DNA from: Typha latifolia
Lineage: Eukaryota; Streptophyta; Magnoliopsida; Poales; Typhaceae
Direction: 5' to 3'
Length of the DNA: 64,000 nucleotides
Assembly: GCA_019914945.1 (NCBI GenBank)
Contig: CM034105.1
Location: 1,984,001-2,048,000 of the forward strand
Shown here: positions 13,083 to 24,495 of the stretch, piece by piece
Layout: each line of letters starts with the position of its first letter
How positions within the stretch are numbered: the stretch's first letter is position 1
Notes under the pieces: generated by a model
Databases searched by the model: none
What the model saw: the letters and a program-made list of their open reading frames with translations, nothing else
Told to the model about the DNA's origin: nothing
Position numbers and translations under genes: made by a program

Positions 13083-15962
13083 TGTTGGAGATCTCGAGTT
13101 CGATCAGAGAAGGCTATTAAGTACTAGGGTTTTGAGGAGAAAGAGGAGGAGAGAAAAACAGGCGAGAAAGAGGGAGCAGGGGTACTAATAAGAAAAGGGC
13201 GATTTGCATCGTAATTAAAATACTTTATGTATTTATAGCAATATTTATTTTAGTTTTTTTTACGGCTTTAATTTTTTAAGTTGTAAATAATCTTAATGCC
13301 CTCCTCCTCGATTAAGTGGATCCATGACAAGTTAGTATGTTAGAGCATCTACATCCGATACTCTATATTTGGAATCCAAATATGGAGCCAATACGGAGAA
13401 CTCGAAGCCGCAGGCTCCATATTTATTAAAATAATAATTTAATATATATATATATATATATATTTATATTATCTATTTTAAATTACTTAGTGTTATTATT
13501 TTTTAATAAAAAAATATGATTACAAAACTCTCATTGAGATCTTTAAAATAAGACTAATATGTAATAATTTCAAAAGTAATTTTAAATTACTAATTTTTTT
13601 AATTAAATATATCAAAATTATATTACATAAAATAAATATCGAAATAAGCATTACATGTCATCAACTAAAAATATTACTAATTGAACACTTATGTTAGTGA
13701 TTCAACAACGATCCCTTATTTGACATACGGAGATCTAAGATAAAGAGGCTCATTTTGAGCTTCGAAATTCAATGATTGAACACTTATGGCGAAGGCACAG
13801 GAATGAAGTAATATAATTTCTAATATAATTTTTATTTGATGTATTTCATATCTGATATATTTTAATATTTAATATTTTTATTGAAAAATAATTTTGAGTA
13901 ATTATATTTAGGACATTAATTTTAAATAATAAAAAAAATATTTGATAAATAAATAAAATATTAGACTCATTTTATAAATAAGAAAAAAATTAAATTTAAA
14001 TTAACTTAAAAATAATTTAATATTATACTCATTTTAAAGGTCCCAATGAGATATTTCCAATGGTAATATTTTTATTAAAAACTGATTAGTAAAACTAATT
14101 ATATACTTTATTTAATTAAGTAGATTATTTAATAAAAAATATAAATACAATTAAAATTGGAGTCTGCTTGGTGGGAGACAGGCCCGTTGGAGTTGCTTTT
14201 AGGAATCCATAGTTACTAACTATAAAATATATAATTATTAATTATAATATTGATAAATAATAATTCTAGAATCTATAATTATTGATTATAAAATATGAGA
14301 TATTAATTATAAAATTATATTTGATTATGTATCAAAATATTTATTGTAGACAAATATTTTTGAACTTCTAGATAATTTGCTGTTATACACAAATATTTCG
14401 GACATGTAGATTATTGTTGTTGTACACAAATAATTTGTAAAATAATTTTAAATTGTTTTGTTATTTTACAAAATTAATTTTCACTATAACAAATCAATAT
14501 GCGGACTTGATCCATCTAGTATTCTTTCCTCATAGAAGATCTGTCACCTGAGATATTATTTGTCGATAGTTATTATTGGGGCAATTGTAGCTTTGCTTAA
14601 ATTCTCTATGTTTCTTGATTTTTTATAATGCTATTTTTTTTTCCTTTGCACTCTAACAATAATAATTTTCATTGTAATTTTTTTATGAAATCTAGCTAAT
14701 TTCTTGACCTCCTAGGATGCTATTTTTTTTTTCTTATGATAGGTACCCTTCGTATCACCAAGAAGGTTATGGAATTAACTCTAATCTCAAATAATTATTA
14801 TAGTGGCTTGGCTCAATGGTTCGACGGTGTAGTTAGCTATAAAAACATAAATAGATATTGATATTTTCTTTTTTCGGAAGGTGATTAAAAAAAGAGTAGA
14901 GCTCTTGGTGGCAAGGAGAACAGAGCACATTAGTTACCATTTTTCTCACCAAATAAGAGAGAATTAGAGAAAAACTATTTTTTTATACTTTACAAATGAG
15001 ATCTCTTGCATTTAATGTAATGATATATCCTCAAAAGTTAGTTCATGGGTAATTTTGTTACTCACAAATTTTTTTGATAAAGCTACAAATAAAAACTAAG
15101 ATGGTTAACGAGGTAAAAACATAAATTATTTTAATTTATGGTGTAAATCATTGATAAACAAATTGTAACAATATATTAAGTAAATAAATAAGAAATTTGA
15201 TATATATATACTTTAGGATTTGAATTCAATAAAATCAATATTTATTTATAGATATCTCTTTAAAGAAAAAAATATTAGAAGTTTAGTACTATTTAAACTA
15301 TTAATAAAATGAAAAGTTTTTTTAATTGAAATGAATCTTTTTAGCATGTACAATTTAATAAAATGAGAAAACTTTAGTATAGATGATGTGGATTATGCTA
15401 CATACATAGAAATTAAGAGTTTATTATTATTTAATATTATATTGTATTTTATTTTAAAAAATAATATATAATTTTTTTCTCATGAATTTTATTTATTATA
15501 AATAAAATGTAATATTAAATATGAGATATAAGAGATATTTTTATATTTTTAGGTCTTGTTCATTGAAACGATGATTTATAAAGATGAAATTAAGATATAT
15601 ATATATATAATATTAGAGAAAATATTAGTATCATAATTTATAGATAATTTATACAGAAATTATATTTAGAAAAATTAAGAATTTTGATAGAGAAATAATG
15701 CATTACGAAGATAGGTACCAAGTGACTATAGCGAGGCTAGAAAAATAGTCATGCAGGAGAATATGAAGATATAAAAGCTTACTATTTTGTAAATATTAAA
15801 AAAAACTAATTAGAGAGTAATACGAAGACAGAATACATTTTCGCTGTCTCAAATGTTTTAGGATCTGAGTGTTTCTCCGAGTTTTATAGGTCCAGAACTA
15901 TACTGGTATAACTCCGTGGACAATTCGTTCGAGGCCGGCGGCGTTCTCCTTCTTCGCCGGTG
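13083..15962. other. AT-rich divergent intergenic region
   Basis: This region separates the start of the minus-strand CLF1-like gene from the start of the plus-strand coiled-coil gene, so it carries both promoters. 13083-13190 is purine-rich and probably CLF1-like leader. Most of the rest is very AT-rich, with one transposon-like block (listed separately) and (TA)n tracts near 13441-13462 and 15594-15610. No coding content is recognised. Confidence 0.6.
13342..14208. mobile_element. Probable non-autonomous DNA transposon (GAGCATCT-type ends)
   Basis: The left end begins AGAGCATCTACATCCGA. The right end, ending GTTGGAGTTGCTTTT, is its imperfect inverse. A phrase near the right end, GTGGGAGACAGGCCCGTTGG, is of a type I associate with small plant DNA elements whose ends read GAGCATCTCCAAC. 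The interior is AT-rich and non-coding. Target-site duplication is not clear. It could also be a nested or rearranged element. Confidence 0.45.
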
Positions 15963-18643
15963 ATGGAAGACCTATGCGCAACGAGGGACGAAACCCTCGA
16001 GGCCGATATGGCGAGAGGCTTCTCCGAGAAGCTAGCCATGAAGGATGAGGAAAAGCTCGAGCTCGAAGCCAAAATCGCCAGCCTCGAGCGCGAATTGAGC
16101 ACTCTACGAAGCCACCGCTCCGAACTGAGCGAGCGAATCAAGAAGGGGGAAGAGGAGTTAGAGCGCGAGAAACGCGCTGCTTTGGTGCTCGAACAACAAT
16201 CCGCTCGGTTCAAGGGAGAGATTAGGGTTTTAATCGAGAGGGAGCAAAGGGAGAAGGGTGAGAAGGATGAATGGAGGAGGAGGTGCGAAGAATTGAAGGC
16301 TCGGGTCTTGAAGCTGGAGGAAGAGAATAGTTTGAAGAAATTGGGGCAAGGGCACGCCTTGGGTATTATTGAGATCAGCGATAGCGAGGATGAAGCTAGT
16401 GCTAGAAAGGAACTCAAAAAGAAGGTAGCTTTAGATGTCAAAGAGGAAGGAAGTAGTAAGAGAAGCCCTCAGATGATGAATCCGGATAAGAGTTTCATGG
16501 ACATACTAGAAGAGGGGGAGGAGGATAGCAGACACAATGCTGAGAATGCTATCTCCGTTCCAACACCCAAAAGGAAGCGTGGGCCGAGAGTGGTTACAAG
16601 TGATAGTGAGAGCGAGGCCGATGAAGATGACAAGGTTCCCATTGGCAATCTTAAGATGAGGAAGATTGGTGAGGTTATTGAAGGAACAAAAGAATCCAAG
16701 GACATCCAGGAAAGTGTTATGTCTCCTAGAAGGCGGTTGGTTAGATTGCGAAAAACTGACAGAGCTAATACTTCCACAGAGGGTAATGCTACTCAACGGA
16801 AGCTTCAGTACTCGAATGTTGAAGAGGATGAGGATGATTCAGAGAGTGAGGGTGAAAGTTTGGGTGGATTCATTGTAAGTGGGTCGGATAGCCAGGAAAC
16901 TGTATCTGGTTCGGGTAGCCATTCTTTATCTGAAGAAGAAGTGGATAGCGATGTCAACCTCGGTGATGTTTTGGCCGACATCCGCCGGGGAAAGGCTAGG
17001 AAGAAGTGGGAGTTTGAGGCAGATATGCTGTCAGCTTTTTCTAATGATCCTAACCTTTGCTTGAAGGCTGTCTGTGCTCTTTATCGACAGCAAACATCAG
17101 AGGAACAGTCGATAAAGGCGACACTGGTCCACAATAAGCGGGGATTTAACCACTTGGATGCAAAAAGGTATAGTTAAGTGCACCATATTTTGTTTGTCTT
17201 TATATTTGGTAAATGTCGGTAGAACATAATATTTCTTGCAAAAAGTGTAATCCTGACACATGTGAATATCCTTGTTCTTTGGCTATTTAGAAGCATATCA
17301 GACTACCAAGATGGACTTGATTGTTGCAGAGATGATCATCTACTTAATTAGGAAATCCTTTACTTTAGATGGCATCAGCAGTCAAAAATATGATCTCACT
17401 TTTTATCTGTTGAAAACTTAGTATTGCCGACAACCCTCAGCTTACATTCAAATGAAACTTTGCTGTTAGAAGCATAGGTGTAGACATTAAAATCATTTTT
17501 TCCCCAAAATATGACTATCTATGTAGGATCAACCCACAATTCGCTCGCTTAGCGTCCACCAATTATTAGCCTATCTCTCTAACATGCATCTTCTCTCTAG
17601 ACATCTCTATCTAGACAAAATATGATTGTCTATGTAGGATCGACCCACAATTCGCTCGCACTACTTCCACTAATTAGCCTATCTCTCTAACATGCATCCT
17701 CTCTCTAGACATCTCTATCTAGACAAAATATGACTGTCTATGTAGGATGAACCCACAATCCACTTGCGCTACTTCCACCAATTAGCCTATCTATGACAGC
17801 TGAATTCAGTTTTACCATACTTGTGTTTAAGCTTTGTTTTTGGATTCTTTATCTCACTTTTAGGTCGTCTCCTGATATGATTTTTACATTGCTCGTCCAC
17901 TCAAGAAAAAGAACACATACCAAGAAGATACCACAATTATATATCATAAGTGATTTGTTTAGAACTATGATTTTGAGTTCTTATGTTCTTTTGCACATGC
18001 ATCTTCAACATTGGTTTCTGTTGTAAAATTGGAAAGACACAGAACATCAAAAAAGAAGAAAGAAATAGAGAACAGGGCAGAAAAAAGAGAGGAGAAATAG
18101 GAAAGCATTTGTTGCTTACTCAACCGTGCACCAGTCTCTCCCATTCAATTAACCCTGTGCATCACAGAGGTTCTTAAAAGTTTTCTTTAATGCGTAGTCA
18201 TCCATCCAATCAAGTCGACCTTAGTTGGTCATTCGGAGTAGCTTTGCACCTTAGGTAATTGTATCCTTTTCTAGAAATATAAAGTTCTACTTCTTTTTCT
18301 CATCCTTTCTTGCCTTTATTCATCAACTGAGGATCTGCTAGCTGCTTGTGTTCCATTGTTTCTTTTCTAGTTTCCATGTTCTCTCCTTTCACCCCCTTAT
18401 AAAAGTAATAGATTGGATCTATCATGCATTATTTGATATGCAAAATTTCATTTCAGGGGATCTTTGATTGCTGAGTTTCTTACGGATGGAAATCCACAGG
18501 GACCACTTAAGAAGACTGTCCAGCACTTGGAGAAGTATGATCACAAGGGTCTTGATTTCTGTTACAATCTCGCCAGGCGTTACTCCAAACAGTTGTTCAT
18601 GATTTATCAGAATAAAGAAGATCCCTACTTTCTTCCATCCTAA
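15963..18643 (+). CDS. Acidic coiled-coil nuclear protein with SUMO-interaction-like motif, function unknown
   Basis: Exons 15963-17167 and 18457-18643 join in phase to give 463 aa. Residues about 15-130 are a charged heptad-type coiled coil (KLELEAKIASLERELSTL and on). At about 135-142 lies IIEISDSED, a hydrophobic patch followed by serine and acidic residues, which fits a phospho-SUMO-interacting motif. The middle (about 145-340) is disordered, with basic nuclear-localisation-like clusters (TPKRKRGPR, SPRRRLVRLR) and acidic serine tracts. The C-terminal 110 residues look folded: KKWEFEADMLSAFSNDP, then ALYRQQTSEEQ, and in exon 2 a helical HLEKYDHKGLDFCYNLARRY segment. This end probably defines a conserved plant family, which I cannot name. 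The ATG at 15963 is the first good start. The 1.29 kb intron holds a minisatellite. Confidence 0.85.
17505..17795. repeat. Intronic minisatellite, about 110 bp unit, 2.6 copies
   Basis: The phrase AAAATATGAC/TT.TCTATGTAGGAT recurs at 17506, 17617 and 17725 (spacings 111 and 108). It is followed in each copy by ACCCACAATTCGCTCGC-like and CCTATCTCTCTAACATGCATC-like segments. Copies are about 90% alike by eye. It lies wholly within the intron of the coiled-coil gene. Confidence 0.9.
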
Positions 18644-19427
18644 AATATAATGGTCGCTGCTGATTCCTTAGGCTGACTGTCTAGCAGCTTAGCTTTTTGC
18701 CTTGCCTACTCATGTCTGTCTGTACAGAACTACAGATTAGTGTATTTATTATCAAACAAACTACCATCCTGAATGTAGTGGAAACATTAGTCCTCATGTT
18801 TGTGATTGCAATATTGTGCTAGGAAGTTGGACAGTGTGTGCCTAAGCTTTAGTTCGAGAAAATGATCGATGAAATTGGTTGAAGTAAACTAACAATAGAT
18901 ATCAATGCTTCATTATATTTGGTTGTAGTTGGAGATTTCTCACTCGTACTATGCAGGGATAGCAATTTCCACATCTAGAAGACAAGCAGTTGAATTCTTG
19001 AGTATGCCCTGTTACAGATTAATTGATCCAAACAAGTGATATTTCTAGCTTCACTGCACCTGCTTCTGGATGATCCATGGAATTTGCGAAGATTTTGTAC
19101 CTCAGGATACCAGATTCCTCAAAGATAACCATTCTAAAATTGATGCGGAACTTCCTTATACACTACGAAACTCTTCTGGAGTTCTGCAACATATTCACTG
19201 CTGTAAGTTATACTGATTCTAGAGATGGAAAGATTATGTTAAGTTGTTAGGATGGCGTCCAAGTTTCAGATCAAACTGTACAGAGCACTCACCCGCCATT
19301 AATTGTTTTGAGTCATATGCTAAGTGTAACATTTCAAGGTTGATACAGAATGCGTTGCTGGTTTTCATAATTCATGATTGTTAGTAGAAATTTTGTGCAT
19401 AGCAAGGCTTACTTATGACCTATTTGA

Positions 19428-19840
19428 ACAAAGTTGGACTTTTTGACCAAACTAAACTTTTTTTTAAAATTAAAATAGACTATCTCTCAAACATATTATC
19501 AAATCGGTTCTAATTCAGTGTAGTTCTAATAAAAACGTTAAACTAATCAGCATTTATATTGCTAAATAATTTTTTATTTTATTACTAAAATATTAAATTA
19601 AAATAATTTATGTACATAAAACGTTAATTAGTTCAGTATTTTAGGACCAAATAAAAATGCTGAATTAATTAGTGTTTTTGTTTAGAGATAAAATACTAAT
19701 TAGTTCAGTATTTTTATTAGGACTATAGTAAATTAGACCCAATTTAGTAATACATTTAAGTATTAGTCTATTTCGATAAAAATAAATTAGAAAAATGCTA
19801 GTTTAGTCAAAAACTCACAAAGTTTCGTAGAACGTCCTCG
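19428..19840. mobile_element. Foldback (MITE-like) element, about 410 bp
   Basis: The two halves are long imperfect inverted repeats. The left end AAAGTTGGACTTTTTGACCAAACTAAAC is mirrored by the right end around 19800-19835. Inner parts also pair, for example ATAGACTATCTC at 19478 with its inverse near 19770, and the CTAATAAAAACGTTAAACTAATCAG block near 19530 with its inverse near 19700. There is no coding capacity, as expected for a non-autonomous element. Superfamily was not determined. Confidence 0.75.
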
Positions 19841-20222
19841 GCATAATATTACTCTACCATTACAGGGGCTGTTATTTTTAAATCATAACTTTGAATCAAA
19901 TCATATGGACTAAAATGTTCACGAAAGCGTCCATGATTAGTGGACCTATTAATTGGACTGCTTAATTTTGTTGTTGTTGTGACCTGTGACTCGTAGATCA
20001 TGAGACAGCAATATCATCTCATTTATTCTGACAACCAACCCTAACCCAACTACCAAGATTACCTCCATATCATTGCCATGCGACGTACGTCACTAAAGAT
20101 CCCTTTGCAACTTGCAATAAAGATCCATTTCCAAAGCAATGCCACAATACTTAGCTGAAAACATAACCCACACGCACTTCGTAACCCATCACTTTCTTGA
20201 TAGCTAGTACCAACTAGCCTCC

Positions 20223-20232
20223 AGTATATACC
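20223..20232 (+). promoter_or_regulatory. Putative TATA box of first DUF7722 gene
   Basis: AGTATATACC lies about 75-80 bp upstream of the first ATG and is followed by a CT-rich leader (CTCTCTCTCTC), a common plant arrangement. Confidence 0.5.
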
Positions 20233-20304
20233 TTCTCTCTCTCTCTCAGTCCATTTAATTCGTAAGAGATACTTGAGAAGGTAATCTAGTAGAAAGAGGT
20301 GCAG

Positions 20305-20538
20305 ATGCCAGCAATGGCGACTAGGGCGACCGGAGAGGCTGAATGTGAGATGAAGGAGAAGCATTTGTTCTTCCAAATGCCTCTTCACTACCCCAAGTAT
20401 ACCAAAGCTGAGTACGAGATGATGCCGGAGTGGAGGCTCGACCGGCTTCTGTTGGAGTATGGGCTACCGGTGACCGGAGATGTCAAGCAGAAGAGGAACT
20501 TCGCCATGAGTGCATTTCTTTGGAATACATCCCGTTGA
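20305..20538 (+). CDS. DUF7722 small protein, copy A
   Basis: Single-exon gene for 77 aa from the ATG at 20305; the in-frame ATG at 20314 has a better context (G at -3 and +4) and would give 74 aa. The core has FQMPLHYPKY, an MPEWRLDRLLLEYGLP helix-like segment, GDV and a C-terminal KRNFAMSAFLW. I recognise this as the DUF7722 family of small plant proteins of unknown function. There is no signal peptide or membrane span. The core is identical at 37 of 52 positions to the neighbour at 21390-21599, so the two are tandem duplicates about 0.85 kb apart. The N-terminal 15-20 residues are unrelated between the copies. The role is unknown; size and the conserved aromatic core suggest a protein-binding module. 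Confidence 0.85.
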   Translation: MPAMATRATGEAECEMKEKHLFFQMPLHYPKYTKAEYEMMPEWRLDRLLLEYGLPVTGDVKQKRNFAMSAFLWNTSR

Positions 20539-21300
20539 AGGAAGAGAGTAGAGAGAGAGAGATGGAATATACATGTAGAAGCACTTGTTATAGCATGTTG
20601 ACTGTTAAAACTCAGTTATTATGTTGTTTTTTTGTGTGTAATTGGATTGCTTATTAGTGTGTAAGTTCTTGTTTGTGTTATAGTAAGTTTATTCATTCAT
20701 GGGCCAAAACTTCTAGCACGATCAGAACTTCTGCTGTTTAGAAATCAGAAATAAAAGAAAAGGGTGTTAATTTCAATGTTCTTATTATCTTGTTTAATAT
20801 CAAGAAGGTTATTCTTTTCCTTGATACCTTCGAGTTGGGATTAAATTAAGTTCTAGGTTATTTTCAAACATGATTTAAACAATCTGGAACCGATGATAAT
20901 AACTTTAAAAAACTGAGAAAACGATTTCTTTTGTTGTAGTTTGGCTTACACGGTATGCCAAACACCAACCAAGACTTAGCTGTTTTGATAAACTTGGTTA
21001 CTTTGTTAATTAACAACACAAGTTACAGAGCTTCTGTCAGATGCTTGTAAGAGAGTACCTGGCAACCACTGATAGGCTGCCAAATAAACCACTTCTCATT
21101 CAAATTTACCTTATTATTACTAATTTAAACACTTAATTACTATGCAATACCCACTTCATCAGCCACAATTTATTAGTAATCCTTGCAATTTGATACGAGT
21201 GGTCCTCCTAATTCTGTGTTAGATCAGTGGAACCTTTCCTTTTCCCAGCCATTGATTCCCTTTCCAGTACATTCCATACTCTTCTCCTCCACACCCACCT

Positions 21301-21309
21301 CTATATAAC
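21301..21309 (+). promoter_or_regulatory. TATA box of second DUF7722 gene
   Basis: CTATATAAC lies about 85 bp upstream of the ATG at 21390 and is followed by a short C-rich stretch. Confidence 0.65.
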
Positions 21310-21389
21310 CCCCCCAACCTTGAGATTATACTCTTCAACAAACCATCAGCGTGAGCTCCTTAGCTTCAAATTTGAGCAAGGTGATCCCC

Positions 21390-21599
21390 ATGGCTAATGG
21401 AATTGGAGGGCAGCAACATGGGAGGGAGAGGCCGAGCTACTTCCAAATGCCCCTCCACTACCCGAGATACACACGGGCAGACTACGAAGCCATGCCCGAG
21501 TGGAAGCTTAATTGCCTTCTTAGGGAGTACGGGCTGCCCGTGATTGGAGATGTGAATAGTAAGAGGAAGTTTGTCATGGGTGCCTTCCTCTGGTCTTGA
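21390..21599 (+). CDS. DUF7722 small protein, copy B
   Basis: Single-exon gene for 69 aa. It carries the family core: YFQMPLHYPRYTRADYE, MPEWKLNCLLREYGLP, GDV and KRKFVMGAFLW at the very C-terminus. The frame stays open upstream to 21351 but with no earlier ATG, so 21390 is taken as the start. The N-terminus (MANGIGGQQHGRERPS) is short and polar and differs from copy A, while the core is about 71% identical. Both copies have their own TATA box, so they are probably separate transcription units. Function is unknown. Confidence 0.85.
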   Translation: MANGIGGQQHGRERPSYFQMPLHYPRYTRADYEAMPEWKLNCLLREYGLPVIGDVNSKRKFVMGAFLWS

Positions 21600-21716
21600 T
21601 CTGTATGCCATGTATGTGATAATATGAGCTTGTGTGGAATATATATGGCATTGTGAGCATATCTAATGAGTAATTTTGCATGTAATGCTATATGTTAAAA
21701 GAAGTTTATGCATGAC

Positions 21717-21718
<2 letters not shown>

Positions 21719-21772
<54 letters not shown>
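21719..21772. repeat. (CT)27 microsatellite
   Basis: An uninterrupted run of about 27 CT units, 120 bp after the stop codon of DUF7722 copy B. Confidence 0.97.
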
Positions 21773-21775
<3 letters not shown>

Positions 21776-24495
21776 ATACACAACAGAAGCAACTCAATGG
21801 AAGAGGCATGCATGAAATGCATGACATGAGATTCCAACTTCAGTACAACCTTGTAACAACTTGCAGCCTTAAAAATTCTTTGACCCATTCCACGCCAAAT
21901 TTACGATGGAGCTTAATAAGGGGATGGTCTCTAAAAGTACAATCTTGGTCATTTAGCCCACTTGATGTAAATAGGAATATAACTTCCTCAGGGATTATTC
22001 TTCCAGTGTATTGCAAGAAGAATATCAACTGAAGATATAGGCTTTGCCATTTGTTGTAACCTATTGGGCCATTTGAGATGCCACAACTGGATTCGGATCA
22101 TGATACTATTCCAACATAGATGGTTGCCAATTGCCAATGAAATAGTGATTGACTAAATGAGCTTAAATTGTACAAGAGTTTTCCGGTTCGAATTTCGGTG
22201 ATATCAGCTCTCAGTTCTCTCTCAAAATAACATATGATTGCCAACTCTTAACCATGATGTCATTGAATAATTTAGATACGATTAGTAGGAATATTATGGA
22301 GATGGAAAGGATAATTAAGTAGAAATACTCTATGCAAGTTTACTTATATCAATCATATGGCTTGGGAGTTCTCAATAAGCATGGAAAAGGTCAGGAAAGA
22401 GGAGATGATACCCCCCCCCCCCACCCCCCCCAAAAAAAAAAATATATATTTCTTGACCAGCTTCAAGAAGAACCAAAGAATACGCGAAGCCAAATGCTAC
22501 GCTTAGCTCTCTGTCCAAATTAATGATCAACCTCGGAGAGAAATTAAACTTTTTGATCTCTCTGAAATTGGAATTGTTCCACTTAACCACTTGACATGGA
22601 TGGGAATTTGAAATCTTGATATGGGGCTAGGAATGCTGCCATGATGGAGGAAGTTGGTGCCATTTATTACTTAATAAGAGCTAGGAATTATAGACTCCAG
22701 TTAAGGCACGATGCTTCTCTAGCAGTTTATGGTGCCAAGCCATTGCCCTCTCTGTTTGGGAATGCCAGCCTTGTTGGCAAACTGAGTGGTTCTGGGTGGT
22801 TCCTTATTAATTGTATGTTATGCTACAAGTTTCCTACTAGACATACAAGGGGGCATGTAAATAATATAAGCCTGACATACCCATGGCAATTACTGTTAGA
22901 GAACAGCAGTTTTAATCCTTTCCAAGTGAACACTAGGGTTATTTGGCTACCGACAATTGGAAATATATTCATACAGCTAAAAATTGCAGCTTATAGCTCT
23001 TTGGGGCATTTCTACAAGCATCTCGTATGCAGCTAGTATCATTGCTTGTACACAAACCCCATAGTACAGAGCATAAACATATGTTAACAAAATAAGGGAT
23101 TTTAGAAAGGTATAGAACTAGAGGAGGATGGTGACAGTCATAGGGTTATCGGAGAAGTAGACGGATAACGATTTTGCCTGCTATGCCGTGAGATAGTTGG
23201 CAACATGGAGAAGGTGACCGTAGAAATATGAATGCATGCATCTGCAACCTACCCAGGAGCTCGTGGCTCCTCTTCATGCAGATTGATTGCTCCTACTTGT
23301 ATCGATATCAAGATGAGAAGGAATTGAAAGATTGCGACTCGTATAGATTGTCTTCTTAATTGCATTTCGCTTTTTGTGTCTAAATTCTGGTAGACCAAAT
23401 CGAGAAGCATTATTAGAGAGAGATTAGTCGGGAGTACAGAAAGAAAATTGAGATGGGCCGGGCTGAGGTCGGCCCAGATCCATCTTGGGCTGGGCCATGA
23501 CCCAAAAGTTTCAACCTAATTCTAATTTGTTAACAATTTTGATCTTAATACGAAGAGAGGCTTCTCTACTCTCTACTTCTCTATTTTGTGATTTGCATCA
23601 AAATACAGTGCGTTTCATTTTCCTGGATCTGATCAGGGTTTTTATTTCTATTTTTTAATTAAGCGGTGAAAAGAGAACATACTATGCCTATAATAAAATC
23701 TATTTTTTTTTTTATACTATTCTATCACTTTTGTTTGGCGTACAAAAATATCAATTTCATAATATTATCATAAATTTTATAGTAAAACTGCTAAACTCAT
23801 AAAATTATAAATATTCAATAACTATTAATTACGTAAAAAATTTATTGAACAGAAAATACAAGTGTTGAATAACTACGAAATCTATAAAACTATAATTTAG
23901 AAAATATAAATATTCAATAATTATGAAATACGTAATAAAAGTATATCTAATTTTTTATTCAAACTCATTGACTAAAACCTCACTTGTGAGAGGGAAAACA
24001 AAAATGGGCAAAAATGACAAAAAAAAAACAAGTGTGTTCGGTACAAATAACTAAATATAAAAAGATATAAATATTATATATATATATATATATATATTAA
24101 AATTATTTTATTTCTTCCTATGCGAAATTATAGGATCTTAATTTTTATTTCGCAAAATTTATAGATTTTAAAAGATATATAGACAAATTTAAAATTTAAA
24201 AGATATGACCATTTGACATTTATAGACAATTGGGACTTGGGATGACCTAAATCTTATCCTTTAGAAATCCACCAATAAAATTGGAAAATCTTGAGTAGAT
24301 ACTGAAAAGTAGATCCAAATCCATACCAAGAAATTCTGCAAAAATAAACTGGTCAAAGGAGCCCACACAACACAGAGGAATATCCACCTCCTGTGCTTTA
24401 AAAACCGCACCCAAACTAATAAATCTTCTCCTCTCTATCCAAACCAAATAATTATTTTGTCCCTTTCCCTTCCCCCGCCCTCTTCTCCTCTTGCG
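21773..24495. other. Intergenic region before the DUF2358 gene
   Basis: No convincing gene. An open frame at 22641-23036 (131 codons) has no recognisable content and no supporting context. There is a C-then-A homopolymer patch at 22411-22441 and a (TA)n tract at 24075-24097. Related AT-rich phrases with AAATATTCAATAA occur near 23810 and 23905. GGGCC/GGCCC-rich sequence at 23456-23505 stands out in base composition from its surroundings. Confidence 0.5.
22411..22441. repeat. Poly-C / poly-A homopolymer patch
   Basis: Twelve C, one A, eight C, then about ten A. Such runs are prone to sequencing and assembly error. Confidence 0.9.

Larger units (their letters stand above)
18644..20304. other. 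3' flank of the coiled-coil gene and promoter side of the DUF7722 pair
   Basis: Non-coding by inspection. The first few hundred bases are presumably 3' untranslated sequence. A foldback element at 19428-19840 is listed separately. Confidence 0.6.

Noticed and set aside
12056..13188. Several plus- and minus-strand open frames over the large first CLF1-like exon
   Set aside because: They are shadows of the GC-rich HAT-repeat coding sequence in other frames.
22160..22200. GGTTCGAATTTCGG, resembling a tRNA B box
   Set aside because: No matching acceptor stem or A box at the right distance, so no tRNA is called.
22641..23036. 131-codon open frame between DUF7722 copy B and the DUF2358 gene
   Set aside because: No motif, no promoter or codon signal seen, and the flanks are ordinary intergenic DNA; probably chance.
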